NCBI RefSeq assembly: GCF_000971335.1 | Contig: NZ_JZJL01000026.1 | Location: forward strand, 1 to 64,000 | DNA from: Chromobacterium vaccinii | GTDB lineage: Bacteria > Pseudomonadota > Gammaproteobacteria > Burkholderiales > Chromobacteriaceae | Direction of reading: 5' to 3' | Length of the DNA: 64,000 bases | In this document: positions 1 to 10,091 of the stretch, in pieces | Numbering within the stretch: position 1 is the first letter of the stretch | Layout of the letters: the number at the start of each line of letters is the position of its first letter | Translations under genes and position numbers: made by a program | The notes under the pieces: generated by a model | Told to the model about the DNA's origin: nothing | The model's database searches: none | What the model saw: only the letters and a program-made list of their open reading frames with translations

Positions 1-107
1 GGATGGTCCTTACGGGCACCGCATCCGCTCTAGCCTCTAGCGGCGCGTCGTTGACGCCCGTCGGCATCCCTCACACAATCAGCCATCCGTATCCAAGGAC
101 GCAGCAG

Positions 108-1034
108 ATGGCCCCTCGCACAAGCAAACCGGCACGGCGAATAGACGCAGGCGGCCGCAGCCTGTTCATTCACAGCCTGCCTCGGCATTCCCTGCACGAT
201 CTCTACCATTACTGCATGACCATCAGCTGGCCGCATTTCTATTTGTTTATCGCCGCGTCCTTCATCGCATTGAATCTGTTGTTCGCCGGACTCTATCAAT
301 TGCAGTCCGGCGGCATCGCCAACCAGTTTCCGCAAGGTTTTCTCGGCGCCTTCTTTTTCAGTGTCGAGACCCTCGCCACCGTCGGCTACGGCGACATGCA
401 TCCGCAGACGCTGTATACCCACTGGGTTTCGATGCTGGAGATCTTCATCGGCATGATGAGCATCGCGCTGATCACCGGCATGACTTTCGCCCGTTTTTCG
501 CGGCCCAGGGCGCGCATCGTGTTTACCAATAGTCCGGTGGTGCGGCCCCTGAACGGCGAGCCTGTGCTGATGCTGCGCGCGGCAAATGCCCGCAACAATG
601 TGATCATCGACGCCAGCGCCAGGCTGCGGTTGCTGCAGCATGAGACCACGGCGGAGGGGACGACGTTTCGCAAGCTGTATGACCTGGACCTGGTGCGCGA
701 CCAGCATCCGATGTTTGTGCTGGGATGGACGCTGGTGCACAAGATAGACGAGCGCAGCCCCTTGCACCGGCGCGATGCGGCGTCGCTGGCTGCGACCCGC
801 GCGCAATTGATCCTGTCGGTCAATGGCATCGACGAGACCACCATCCAGCCCATGGTGGCCCGGCACACTTTTTCGCATCAGGATATTCGCTGGAATCACG
901 CCTTCGCCGACCTGATCTACACCGACGAGGATGAAAACGACCATGTCGACTACCAGCGCCTGCAGGAGGTGAAACCATTGCCGCACCGCGAGGATGAAAC
1001 GGAGAGGCGGGGGCCCGAGCGAGGCGCGGACTAG
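108..1034 (+). CDS. KirBac-type inward-rectifier potassium channel
   Basis: Two-TM potassium channel of the bacterial Kir family, moving K+ across the inner membrane. TM1 is the hydrophobic stretch FYLFIAASFIALNLLFAGLY; a pore helix and the selectivity filter TVGYGDM follow, then TM2 (around FIGMMSIALITGM). The remaining ~170 residues match the cytoplasmic IRK immunoglobulin-like domain. I chose the ATG at 108 because AAGGA lies 8 nt upstream; the frame is open back to position 3, but that extension has no channel character. About 308 residues is normal for KirBac. The gene is convergent with the histidine kinase and their stop codons overlap. Confidence 0.9.
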   Translation: MAPRTSKPARRIDAGGRSLFIHSLPRHSLHDLYHYCMTISWPHFYLFIAASFIALNLLFAGLYQLQSGGIANQFPQGFLGAFFFSVETLATVGYGDMHPQTLYTHWVSMLEIFIGMMSIALITGMTFARFSRPRARIVFTNSPVVRPLNGEPVLMLRAANARNNVIIDASARLRLLQHETTAEGTTFRKLYDLDLVRDQHPMFVLGWTLVHKIDERSPLHRRDAASLAATRAQLILSVNGIDETTIQPMVARHTFSHQDIRWNHAFADLIYTDEDENDHVDYQRLQEVKPLPHREDETERRGPERGAD

Positions 1035-2833
1035 CTGGGATTTGCCGGAAAGGTGATGATGAAGGCGGCTCCCTGTCCGGGCTCGCTTTCCAGGCGGATG
1101 CGTCCTTTCAGGATGGCCTGGACGATGTTATGGACCAGCGCCAGCCCCAGTCCCATGCCGCCTTGGCCCATCCGGGTGGTGAAGAAGGGGTCGAATACCT
1201 TGCTTTGAAGCTCGTGGCCGATGCCCTTGCCGTCGTCGGCGTAGATCAGGGTGAGTTCGTCCTGATCGCGTCCGATGTCGATGCGGATGGCGCCGCCGCC
1301 TTTTTCGTCGAAGCCATGGGCCAAGGTGTTGGCCACCAGATGGGAAACCAGCTGTTCCAGCGCGCTGGGATAGTTTTCAATGACCAGGTCGGCGGGAATC
1401 CGCAGGTCTATCCGGATGTGGGGATGGTGCTCGGCCGGCAACAGCGTCTCCAGCAGATTGGCCATGACTTTGGCGGGGTGGAAACTGCGTCTGGGCTGGT
1501 CCAGCTGGTCGACCGCGATCTGCTTGAACCGGCCGATCAGGTCTCCGGCCTGCTCGCTGTTGCGTTGCAGCAGCTCGCAGGTTTCGCCGGCTTTTTGCAG
1601 AAATTCCTGCAAGCCCTTGCGAGATAGACGCTTTTCCGCGTCGTCGGCGGCGATGGCGCCGATGTCGGCGCGCATCTGAGACGAACACAGCAGCACATTG
1701 CCTATCGGCGTGTTCAGCTCGTGGGCCATGCCGGCCACCATCCGCGCCAGCGCCGCCTGCTTCTCGGCGATGCTGATCTGCTGCATCGCCGTTTGCAGCT
1801 CGGCGCCGCGCGCCGCGACTCTTTCTTCCAGATGGTTGTTCAGCAGCTGCAGCTCCGTTTCGGCCTGCTTGCGAGCGGTGATGTCGGAATAGGTGCCTAT
1901 CATCCGCAAGGGGCGGCCGTGGATATCGAGGCTGACCACCATGCCGCGCGCCAATAGCCAGATCCATTCATCGCCTCTGCGGAAGCGGTGTTCCGAGACG
2001 AAAGAGCCTTCCGGCCGCTGAAGATAGCCCGCCAGCTCGGCCTGGACGGCGGGAAGCTCGTCGGGATGCATGCGGGTCCGCCACAGCTGGAAGCCGGCGA
2101 TTTCGGCCGGAAAGAGGCCTAGCAGCTGCTGGCAGCGGCTGGAGAGGAAGACGCTTCCCTCGGATAGGTCCCAGTCCCATACGCCGTCGCCGGCGCCTTC
2201 CAGCGCGAAGTGCCAGCGCTCCTCGCTCTCGCGCAATGCCTGCAGCGCCTTGCGTTCGCCGGCGCGCAGCCGCTCGAACTCCTGGCGGATCCGCTCCGCC
2301 TCGTCGGCGCGCAGCGCGGCGTCTTCTTCCGCGCGCGCCTTGTCGTTGTAGATTTGCCTGAGGTCGCGCTCGACCATCGCGCGGAACTGCGCCAGCAGCT
2401 GGCGGTAGGTGGCGTTGTAGGGATTTTCCTCGCTGTCGAGCACGCAGATGGTGCCGAACACGTCCTGATTGGGCCAGACCAGGGGCAGGCCCATATAGGA
2501 GATCATGCCCAGCTTGATGTCGGGGTTGTGGTCCCAGTCGAGGTCGGACAGGGCGTTGGGGACGATGAGCTCGCCGCGGCGGGCCATCACGGTTTCGCAG
2601 TAGAGGCCGGTGCCCAGGTCGGCCAGTTCGTCTTCCTCGTAGGGATTGCCGTCGCTGCGGCTGGACAGGAAGACCTTGATCCGCGGCGGCTGCACCCGCA
2701 TGATCAGCGCCGCCGGGATGCGCAGCAGCCTGGCCAGCAGGTCCAGCACTTCCTGCCATTTCTCGGCGTAGTCGTGGCCGACGGCGAGATTGGCGGTTTT
2801 CACGTCGACGGCGGCGCGCATCGGCCTCTCCAC
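1031..2833 (-). CDS. GAF/PAS sensor histidine kinase (orphan)
   Basis: Soluble-looking sensor kinase of 600 residues with no transmembrane segment. An N-terminal GAF-like domain (about 25-160), a short coiled coil (165-205), a PAS/PAC domain (205-320) and a second coiled coil precede the HisKA-type H-box MAHELNTPIGN with His371. The ATPase domain has an N-box (LVANTLAHGF), DDGKGIG and GMGLGLALV. It should autophosphorylate and pass phosphate to a response regulator, but none is encoded nearby, so the partner is unknown. GTG at 2833 has GGAG 5 nt upstream; an ATG four codons in (2821) is an alternative. The signal is unknown. Confidence 0.88.
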   Translation of the reverse strand: MERPMRAAVDVKTANLAVGHDYAEKWQEVLDLLARLLRIPAALIMRVQPPRIKVFLSSRSDGNPYEEDELADLGTGLYCETVMARRGELIVPNALSDLDWDHNPDIKLGMISYMGLPLVWPNQDVFGTICVLDSEENPYNATYRQLLAQFRAMVERDLRQIYNDKARAEEDAALRADEAERIRQEFERLRAGERKALQALRESEERWHFALEGAGDGVWDWDLSEGSVFLSSRCQQLLGLFPAEIAGFQLWRTRMHPDELPAVQAELAGYLQRPEGSFVSEHRFRRGDEWIWLLARGMVVSLDIHGRPLRMIGTYSDITARKQAETELQLLNNHLEERVAARGAELQTAMQQISIAEKQAALARMVAGMAHELNTPIGNVLLCSSQMRADIGAIAADDAEKRLSRKGLQEFLQKAGETCELLQRNSEQAGDLIGRFKQIAVDQLDQPRRSFHPAKVMANLLETLLPAEHHPHIRIDLRIPADLVIENYPSALEQLVSHLVANTLAHGFDEKGGGAIRIDIGRDQDELTLIYADDGKGIGHELQSKVFDPFFTTRMGQGGMGLGLALVHNIVQAILKGRIRLESEPGQGAAFIITFPANPS

Positions 2834-2872
2834 AGTGACTCCGGTTCACCGCTTAATCATAGCCGAGGACGG

Positions 2873-2896
2873 CAAAAAGCCCCGGCATACGGGGCT
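2873..2896 (-). terminator. Rho-independent terminator after pssA
   Basis: On the minus strand a 7-bp stem (AGCCCCG / CGGGGCT, 2878-2884 with 2890-2896, 5-nt loop) is followed by TTTTT (2877-2873). It separates pssA from the downstream kinase gene, so the two are probably separate transcripts. Confidence 0.8.
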
Positions 2897-2921
2897 GTGG
2901 GATGAAAGGGCGCGGCGGCGT

Positions 2922-4265
2922 TTACAACATCAGGTTCAGCATCCGGTCTATTCGCACCCGGCTTAGCCGGGTGAGCAGCTTCTTGATCTGTTCGGGATAG
3001 GCCCGCACGTCTTCCAGCTGGCGGTAATGCGAGAGCGGCGAGGCATGGCGCAGGATGCTTTGCTGTTCGGCATCGCTCTGCCCGCGCAGCGCGCCTTGCG
3101 GATCGCGCAGCAGCAGCGCGTTTTCCAGGTCCAGGCGGAAGGCCCGCGGGTTCAGGTTGTTGCCGGTCAGCAGAATGTAGCGGTCGTCGCTCCAGATGCC
3201 TTTCAGGTGGTAGGTGTTGTCGCCGTTCTTCCACAGGTGGATGCGCAGCTGTTCCCGGCTCAGGTATTGGCGCTGGCGCTTGGCGAAACGGCGCAGGTTC
3301 ATTTCGTACAGATAGGGCAGCGCGCCGATCACACGGAATGGCTGTTCCGGCGGAATGTAGAAGTCGTTGGCGGTCTTGTCGCCGACCACGATGTCGATTT
3401 CCACGCCGCGGCGCAGCGCGCGGTTGATTTCCAGCACCACGGCCCGCGGGAAATTGAAATAGGGCGTGCAGATGAACAGCCGGCGCTGGGCGCTGGCGAT
3501 CACGTCCAGAATCGCGCGGTTGAGCCGATTGCCCTTGCCGATGCCGACCACGGGGCTGACCGCCAGATCGTTGGGCGCGGCGACGCGGTCCATGGCGGGG
3601 CGGTACTGGCTGTGGGCCAGCTTGTCGCGGAACTGGCGGATTTCCTTGCGTATGCTGCGGGTGGACGGCGTGGGCTTGTCCAGGCGGAACACGGCGGGGT
3701 CGTTGAAAAACTGCTCATTCATGAAGCCTGCCATCGCATCGGCCAACTCCGGGCTGCTGACCAGGTGATAGCGGTCGAAGCGGTATTTGTCCAGCTTGTG
3801 CAGGTAGACATTGTTCAGGCTGGCGCCGCTATAGAAAACGGTATCGTCGATGACGAAGCCCTTCAAGTGAAGCACGCCGAACAGTTCGCGCGTCTGCACC
3901 GGCACGCCGTAGATCGGGATGTCCAGATCGCGGCGCAGCGCCTCTTCCCGATACCAGCTGGCGTTGCAATGGGACTGATCCTCGCCGATGCGGCCGCGCT
4001 GCGCGCGGTGCCAGTCCACCATCACCCTCACGTCCAGTTGCGGGCAGCGCTGCTTGGCCTGGTACAGCGCGTCCAGGATTTCCTGGCCGGCCTCTTCGTT
4101 TTCCAGGTAGAGCGCGCACAGGTAAACCCGCCGCGTCGCCGCCGCGATGGCCTCCAGCAGACGGAGGCGGAAATCGGCCGTCTGCAGCAGCGTGGTGAAG
4201 TCCTCGGGCCGCAGGGGCAGCCAGGTCAGGCGGGACAGTGTGGGTCGGTTCAGCAGGGTTGCCAT
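2922..4265 (-). CDS. pssA: CDP-diacylglycerol--serine O-phosphatidyltransferase, PLD type
   Basis: Makes phosphatidylserine from CDP-diacylglycerol and serine, the first committed step to phosphatidylethanolamine. The protein has 447 residues, close to the 451 of E. coli PssA, and carries two phospholipase-D HKD-type motifs: HLKGFVIDD near residue 135 and HLKGIWSDD near 355, each followed by the usual S/T-G-x-N-L-N region (GASLNN, TGNNLN). This peripheral membrane enzyme family is distinct from the small integral PssA of many other bacteria. No strong Shine-Dalgarno precedes the ATG at 4265. A terminator follows the gene. Confidence 0.93.
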   Translation of the reverse strand: MATLLNRPTLSRLTWLPLRPEDFTTLLQTADFRLRLLEAIAAATRRVYLCALYLENEEAGQEILDALYQAKQRCPQLDVRVMVDWHRAQRGRIGEDQSHCNASWYREEALRRDLDIPIYGVPVQTRELFGVLHLKGFVIDDTVFYSGASLNNVYLHKLDKYRFDRYHLVSSPELADAMAGFMNEQFFNDPAVFRLDKPTPSTRSIRKEIRQFRDKLAHSQYRPAMDRVAAPNDLAVSPVVGIGKGNRLNRAILDVIASAQRRLFICTPYFNFPRAVVLEINRALRRGVEIDIVVGDKTANDFYIPPEQPFRVIGALPYLYEMNLRRFAKRQRQYLSREQLRIHLWKNGDNTYHLKGIWSDDRYILLTGNNLNPRAFRLDLENALLLRDPQGALRGQSDAEQQSILRHASPLSHYRQLEDVRAYPEQIKKLLTRLSRVRIDRMLNLML

Positions 4266-4451
4266 GAATGCGCAGTGGAATGACGTTCAATCGGCGAATC
4301 GTAGCATCGTTTGGGCGGTTTGGGGGAGTGCCCGCCTGGCCATGGTGATATGGGTCAAGCGGCATCGAGGCGGGGACGGAGCCGGCGCGCGTGGCAAGGC
4401 GGCCTGAAATGTGCAAAAATTCGGTAACTAACGAATTGCAGGTTTTTTTCC

Positions 4452-4976
4452 ATGCTGGACCGGGACGGATACCGCCCAAACGTCGGAATCATCCTCACCA
4501 ACGCCAAAAACGAGGTGTTCTGGGGCAAGCGCGTGCGCGAGCATTCCTGGCAGTTCCCGCAAGGCGGCATCAAGCCGGGCGAAAGCCCGGAAGCCGCGAT
4601 GTACCGCGAACTGCTGGAGGAAGTGGGATTGCTGCCTCAGCACGTGAAGATACTGGGACGCACGCGCGACTGGCTGCGTTACGAGGTGCCGACGAATTGG
4701 GTACGCCGCGAATGGCGCGGCAGTTACAAGGGCCAGAAGCAGATCTGGTTCCTGCTCAGGCTGGTGGGGCGGGACAGCGACGTTTGCCTGCGCGCGACCA
4801 ACCATCCGGAGTTCGATGGCTGGCGCTGGAACGACTACTGGGCGCCGGTGGACGCGGTGATCGAGTTCAAGCACGACGTTTACGAGCGCGCGCTGTCCGA
4901 ACTGGCGCGCTTTCTGCGCGGAGTGGAGAGCCATCACGCCTACCTGGCGCGCACCTCAACCCAGAGCGAGCAGTGA
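4452..4976 (+). CDS. rppH: RNA pyrophosphohydrolase (Nudix)
   Basis: Removes pyrophosphate from the 5' end of mRNAs and so starts RNase E-dependent decay. The Nudix box is complete: [22 protein letters not shown], seen in the first third as GGIKPGES...RELLEEVG. The N-terminus [15 protein letters not shown] and the segment WQFPQGG are typical of RppH/NudH rather than other Nudix enzymes, and 174 residues fits the family. It lies divergent from pssA and 114 nt before parE, on the same strand. Confidence 0.95.
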   Translation: MLDRDGYRPNVGIILTNAKNEVFWGKRVREHSWQFPQGGIKPGESPEAAMYRELLEEVGLLPQHVKILGRTRDWLRYEVPTNWVRREWRGSYKGQKQIWFLLRLVGRDSDVCLRATNHPEFDGWRWNDYWAPVDAVIEFKHDVYERALSELARFLRGVESHHAYLARTSTQSEQ

Positions 4977-5090
4977 GCGGCGGGCGACGCTTTTGCAGTA
5001 CAGCGACGGCGGGCGATGCCCGCTGTCTTCATTTGTGCCACCCGTAGCGGGCGGCGTCGACGTGACGCGCCGACAGGGCAAGACCAGAAC

Positions 5091-7058
<1,968 letters not shown>

Positions 7059-7082
7059 TCCGGCACGGCCCGGATGTTTCCG

Positions 7083-7117
7083 AACCCCGTCCGCCTGAGA
7101 AGACCGACGGGGTTTTT
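7083..7117 (+). terminator. Rho-independent terminator after parE
   Basis: A 9-bp perfect stem, AACCCCGTC (7083-7091) with GACGGGGTT (7106-7114), is followed by a T run to 7117. It lies between parE and the convergent solute-binding gene. Confidence 0.9.
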
Positions 7118-7122
7118 CATCG

Positions 7123-7836
7123 TCAGTCGTACTGGGCCAGCAGCGTCGCCATCCTGGCGCGGCCCTCGGGAGACTGGCAGGCCGCTTTCAGCCGCGCCAG
7201 CGCGGCCGCGTCCTTCGACAGCGGATGGGCGCGCGACACGTACACCGCCATCGGCTCGCGGCTGATCGCCAGCTCCGCCCATCGGTCGGCGGGCGTGGAA
7301 ATCTCGCGCAGCACGCGGCCGCAGCCCGGGCGCACGCACATCATCGCGTCCAGCCGGCCGATGCGCAGCATGCCCAGGCCCTGGCGCATGTCGCTGACCA
7401 GCACCGGCTCCGCGCCGCTTTGGGCGATGAAGGCATCCAGCGTATGGGTGCCGCGCAGAATGCCGACCGGGCGTAGTTTCAGGTCAGCGGCCCGCAGCTC
7501 GCGCGCGCCGAGGCGGTAGACCACGGACAGGCGGATGTCGGCGGGGCGGCACAGCTCCAGCCCGAAGGCGTCGCGCTCGGGTGAGGCGGTGATCAGCGCC
7601 AGCGCGTCGCGGCCGGCTTTCATATCCTCCACCAGCCGCGGCAGCGGCCGGGTGTCCTGCTTCAGCCGCAGGCCGCCTTGTTCGGCCAGCCAGCGCAGGA
7701 AGCGCGGCGTCAACCCGTCGCCGCTGGCGGCGTCGCCCCAGGGCTCTATCGCCTGGCTGTACGCCGGTATCGGCTCGGCATGGAGAAGGGGCAGGCACAG
7801 CAGCAGCGCCAGCCCGCTCCACAGTTTAGGTTTCAT
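7123..7836 (-). CDS. Periplasmic amino-acid-type solute-binding domain protein
   Basis: Exported 237-residue protein. The first 20 residues form a signal peptide (LWSGLALLLCLPLLHA, cleavage before EPIPAY). The rest resembles the bacterial extracellular solute-binding family 3 fold (SBP_bac_3), with a segment like SQAIEPWGD near the mature N-terminus and a PLPRLVEDMKAG region in the first lobe. No ABC permease or ATPase gene is adjacent, so a transport role is uncertain; orphan members may instead act as sensors or scavengers. The ligand cannot be read from the sequence. Confidence 0.75.
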   Translation of the reverse strand: MKPKLWSGLALLLCLPLLHAEPIPAYSQAIEPWGDAASGDGLTPRFLRWLAEQGGLRLKQDTRPLPRLVEDMKAGRDALALITASPERDAFGLELCRPADIRLSVVYRLGARELRAADLKLRPVGILRGTHTLDAFIAQSGAEPVLVSDMRQGLGMLRIGRLDAMMCVRPGCGRVLREISTPADRWAELAISREPMAVYVSRAHPLSKDAAALARLKAACQSPEGRARMATLLAQYD

Positions 7837-7954
7837 CGCGGCATCCCGTGCGTGGCGGCTGATGCAGTATAGGCTGGCCAGGATGCGCGCTCCGCCGCCT
7901 CGATGAGGTTACCGCCGCCGGGAGGCCGCTTGTTCTTGAGGAAGAGGCATTCAG

Positions 7955-8414
7955 ATGTCCATCACTATTGACGCGCCTGCGCCTGCCGATCATCCCGGCA
8001 TGCTCCGGTTGTGGGAGCGCTCGGCGCGCGCCACCCATCATTCTCTCGGCGAGGATGATATCGCCGAAATCCGTCCCGAAGTGATGGCTGCTTTCGAGGC
8101 GGCGGCATCCATCGGACCTAGTCCTTCGCGTGGCCAGAAACGAGGAGGGCGAAGTCGCGGGTTTCGCCGGGGCCATGGACGGCAGGCTGGAAATGCTGTT
8201 CATCGTCCCCGCCTGCCGCGGCCGCGGATGGGGGCGGGCCTTGCTGGAGCATGCGGTCGACGCGCTGTCGGCATGCAAGGTGGATGTCAACGAGGATAAC
8301 CCCGAGGCGCTGGCCTTCTATCGGCGCATGGGTTTCGAGGTGCGCGGCCGCTCGGCGCGGGATGGCGCCGGAGGGCCGTTTCCGCTCTTGCATTTGGAAA
8401 GGCGTCGGTGTTGA
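7955..8414 (+). pseudogene. GNAT acetyltransferase, YjaB-like, split by a frameshift
   Basis: Two reading frames together make one YjaB-like GNAT protein. The first frame (ATG 7955, GAGG upstream) encodes the N-terminal part ending near FEAAAS. The second, read from about 8109, continues SDLVLRVARNEEGEVAGF and contains the acetyl-CoA loop (VPACRGRGWGRALLEHA) and the end seen in E. coli YjaB (VNEDNPEALAFYRRMGFEV, PLLHLE). The switch lies at about 8095-8115 in a GGCGGCGGC tract and equals one extra base. It could be a true mutation or a sequencing error. If intact the protein would have about 153 residues. Confidence 0.8.
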
Positions 8415-8450
8415 AAGGACGTAGTCTCGGCAGCTGGCCGGGATGCTGTT

Positions 8451-8738
8451 TCAGGCGAGCAGCGTTTGCAGTTCTTCTCGAGCCGCCTTGATGTCGAAGT
8501 CGATGATCTGATACTCGGCGACGTCGTGCTGGAGGTATGAATCCTCCTCCAGTATCGCAAGTAGCGCCGCCTTGGGCATGGACCGCGCCAGGATGACGCC
8601 GCCCAAGCCGCTTTGCTTGGGGCCTGCGAACAGGATGTTGCCCGAAGCCAGGTGGCGTTTTACCCATTCTCCGTGGCTTGGGATATGCGTTTCCACTTCG
8701 GCGGGTTTGCGGATATAGCTGATGTTGAGCAGATACAT
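8451..8738 (-). CDS. YciI-family protein
   Basis: Small 95-residue protein of the YciI/YCII-related family, dimeric alpha-beta ferredoxin-like proteins with poorly defined, possibly enzymatic roles. The family pattern is visible: MYLLNISY at the start, the R-x-x-H...W/H segment HIPSHGEWVKRHLASG, and the GGVILARS and EEDSYLQHDVAEY blocks. The ATG at 8738 has AAGGAG 9 nt upstream; a longer in-frame opening is not supported. It follows the two SDR genes with a 26-nt gap, so it is probably the last gene of that operon. Confidence 0.88.
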   Translation of the reverse strand: MYLLNISYIRKPAEVETHIPSHGEWVKRHLASGNILFAGPKQSGLGGVILARSMPKAALLAILEEDSYLQHDVAEYQIIDFDIKAAREELQTLLA

Positions 8739-8764
8739 GCGTTTTCTCCTTTGCGGTTGGCGAT

Positions 8765-9361
8765 TTACCAGACTTTGAAAATCTGGCCGGTCTCCACCCC
8801 CTCTACACTGCGTTGATAGGCGCGGGCGACCCGGGCTGCCGGCACCGGTTCGAAACCCGGGAAGTAGCTTTGCAACGGCTCCCATGATTCCTGCAACACG
8901 CTTGGGCAAACCGCGTTGATGCGCAGCCCGGCCGCCAGCTCCACAGCCGCGCCGCGGGCGAAGCCCTCTATCGCGGCGTTGACGGCGCAGGCGTTGCTGC
9001 CGTGGCGCAGCGGAATTTCATTGCCCATGCCGCTGGTCAAGGTGATGGAGCCGCCCGCATTGAGAAAGCGCTGCCCTATCAGGGCCAGGTTCACCTGGCC
9101 CATCAATTTGCTGTCCAGGCCGATGCGGAATTGCTCGGGCGTCATCTCTGTCAGCGGCCCCAGATGCAGCAGCCCGGCGGCGCTGACGATGGCGTCGACA
9201 TTGCCTGTGCGTTCGAATAGCGCCCGTATGCTGTCAGGCTGGCTCATGTCGACGCGCAGCTCTCCGCTGTCGCGGCCGGCGGCCAGGACTTGATGGCGGG
9301 ACAGCGCTTGTCGCACCGCGCGTCCTATGGTTCCGTTCGCGCCGACTAGCAGTATTTTCAT
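8765..9361 (-). CDS. Atypical short-chain dehydrogenase, tandem copy 2
   Basis: 198-residue Rossmann-fold protein of the SDR superfamily. The nucleotide-binding motif is GANGTIG (8-14), and VDAIVSAAG and GGSITLTSG are also present. The usual catalytic Tyr-x-x-x-Lys is missing: the position reads GSNACAVNAAIEG. Family members with this pattern occur elsewhere and their substrate is unknown. GAGGAG sits 8 nt before the ATG at 9361, which rules out the longer frame. It aligns without gaps to the neighbouring SDR at 9391-9987, with more than half of positions identical by eye, so they are tandem duplicates. Confidence 0.87.
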   Translation of the reverse strand: MKILLVGANGTIGRAVRQALSRHQVLAAGRDSGELRVDMSQPDSIRALFERTGNVDAIVSAAGLLHLGPLTEMTPEQFRIGLDSKLMGQVNLALIGQRFLNAGGSITLTSGMGNEIPLRHGSNACAVNAAIEGFARGAAVELAAGLRINAVCPSVLQESWEPLQSYFPGFEPVPAARVARAYQRSVEGVETGQIFKVW

Positions 9362-9390
9362 ATGCGGTTTCTCCTCAGTCATGGCGCGGC

Positions 9391-9987
9391 TTACCACACC
9401 GTCAGCGTCTGGCCGTTGGCGATGCCTTCCACGCTGCGAACGTAGGCCAGCGCGGCGCGCGCGGCCGGCACCGGCTCGAAGCCCGGAAAGTAGGGCGCGT
9501 AGCCGTCCCATGATTCCTGCAGCGCGTTGGGGCTGACCACGTTGATGCGGCGGTCGCGGCCCAGCTCCAGCGCGGCGGCGGCGGCGAAGCCTTCCAGCGC
9601 GCGGTTGACCGCGGTGGCGTTGGCGCCCTGGCGGATGGGCTGGGCGCTGATGACGCCGCTGGTCAGCGTGATCGAGCCGCCGTCGTTCAGATAGTGCTGG
9701 CCGGTCAGCGCCAGGTCGATCTGGCCCAGCAGCTTGTCGTTCAGGCCGATGCGGAAGTCGGCGGCGCTCATCTCGGCCAGCGGGGCGAAGTGCACGTTGC
9801 CGGCGGCGCTGACGATGGCGTCCAGCCGGCCGGCCTGTTCGAACATCCGCTGCACGCTGGCGCTGTCGGTGATGTCGACGCGCAGCTCGCCGCTGCTGCG
9901 GCCGGCGGTGATGATCTGGTGGTGGGACAAGGCCTGGTGCACGGCGCGGCCCAGCGTGCCGCTGGCGCCTACGAGCAGGATTTTCAT
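9391..9987 (-). CDS. Atypical short-chain dehydrogenase, tandem copy 1
   Basis: First gene of the SDR-SDR-YciI run, 198 residues. NAD(P)-binding motif GASGTLG (8-14), then LDAIVSAAG and GGSITLTSG. As in its duplicate, the catalytic Tyr/Lys pair is replaced (QGANATAVNRALEG), so either another residue does the chemistry or the protein binds rather than reduces. Both copies keep the C-terminal block FPGFEPVPAAR followed by SVEG. The gene is divergent from a LysR regulator; the shared 104-nt promoter region holds inverted repeats, which suggests that the regulator controls this operon. Confidence 0.88.
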   Translation of the reverse strand: MKILLVGASGTLGRAVHQALSHHQIITAGRSSGELRVDITDSASVQRMFEQAGRLDAIVSAAGNVHFAPLAEMSAADFRIGLNDKLLGQIDLALTGQHYLNDGGSITLTSGVISAQPIRQGANATAVNRALEGFAAAAALELGRDRRINVVSPNALQESWDGYAPYFPGFEPVPAARAALAYVRSVEGIANGQTLTVW

Positions 9988-10037
9988 CGGGGTTCTCCAT
10001 TGCTGGTTGCGATGTCTGCAGTGTGCGCGGATTCCCT

Positions 10038-10079
10038 GGATTGATTAATCCGCTATGATGAACAGGATTGATAACCTGG
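10038..10079. promoter_or_regulatory. Candidate LysR operator between SDR operon and LysR gene
   Basis: Two related sites: GGATTGATTAATCC (10038-10051, arms GGATT/AATCC) and CAGGATTGATAACCTG (10063-10078, arms CAGG/CCTG). The core GGATTGAT is repeated directly. Two imperfect dyads between a LysR gene and its divergent target are typical of LysR autoregulation plus target activation; binding itself is inferred. Confidence 0.45.
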
Positions 10080-10091
10080 AGTTTTTAATCG

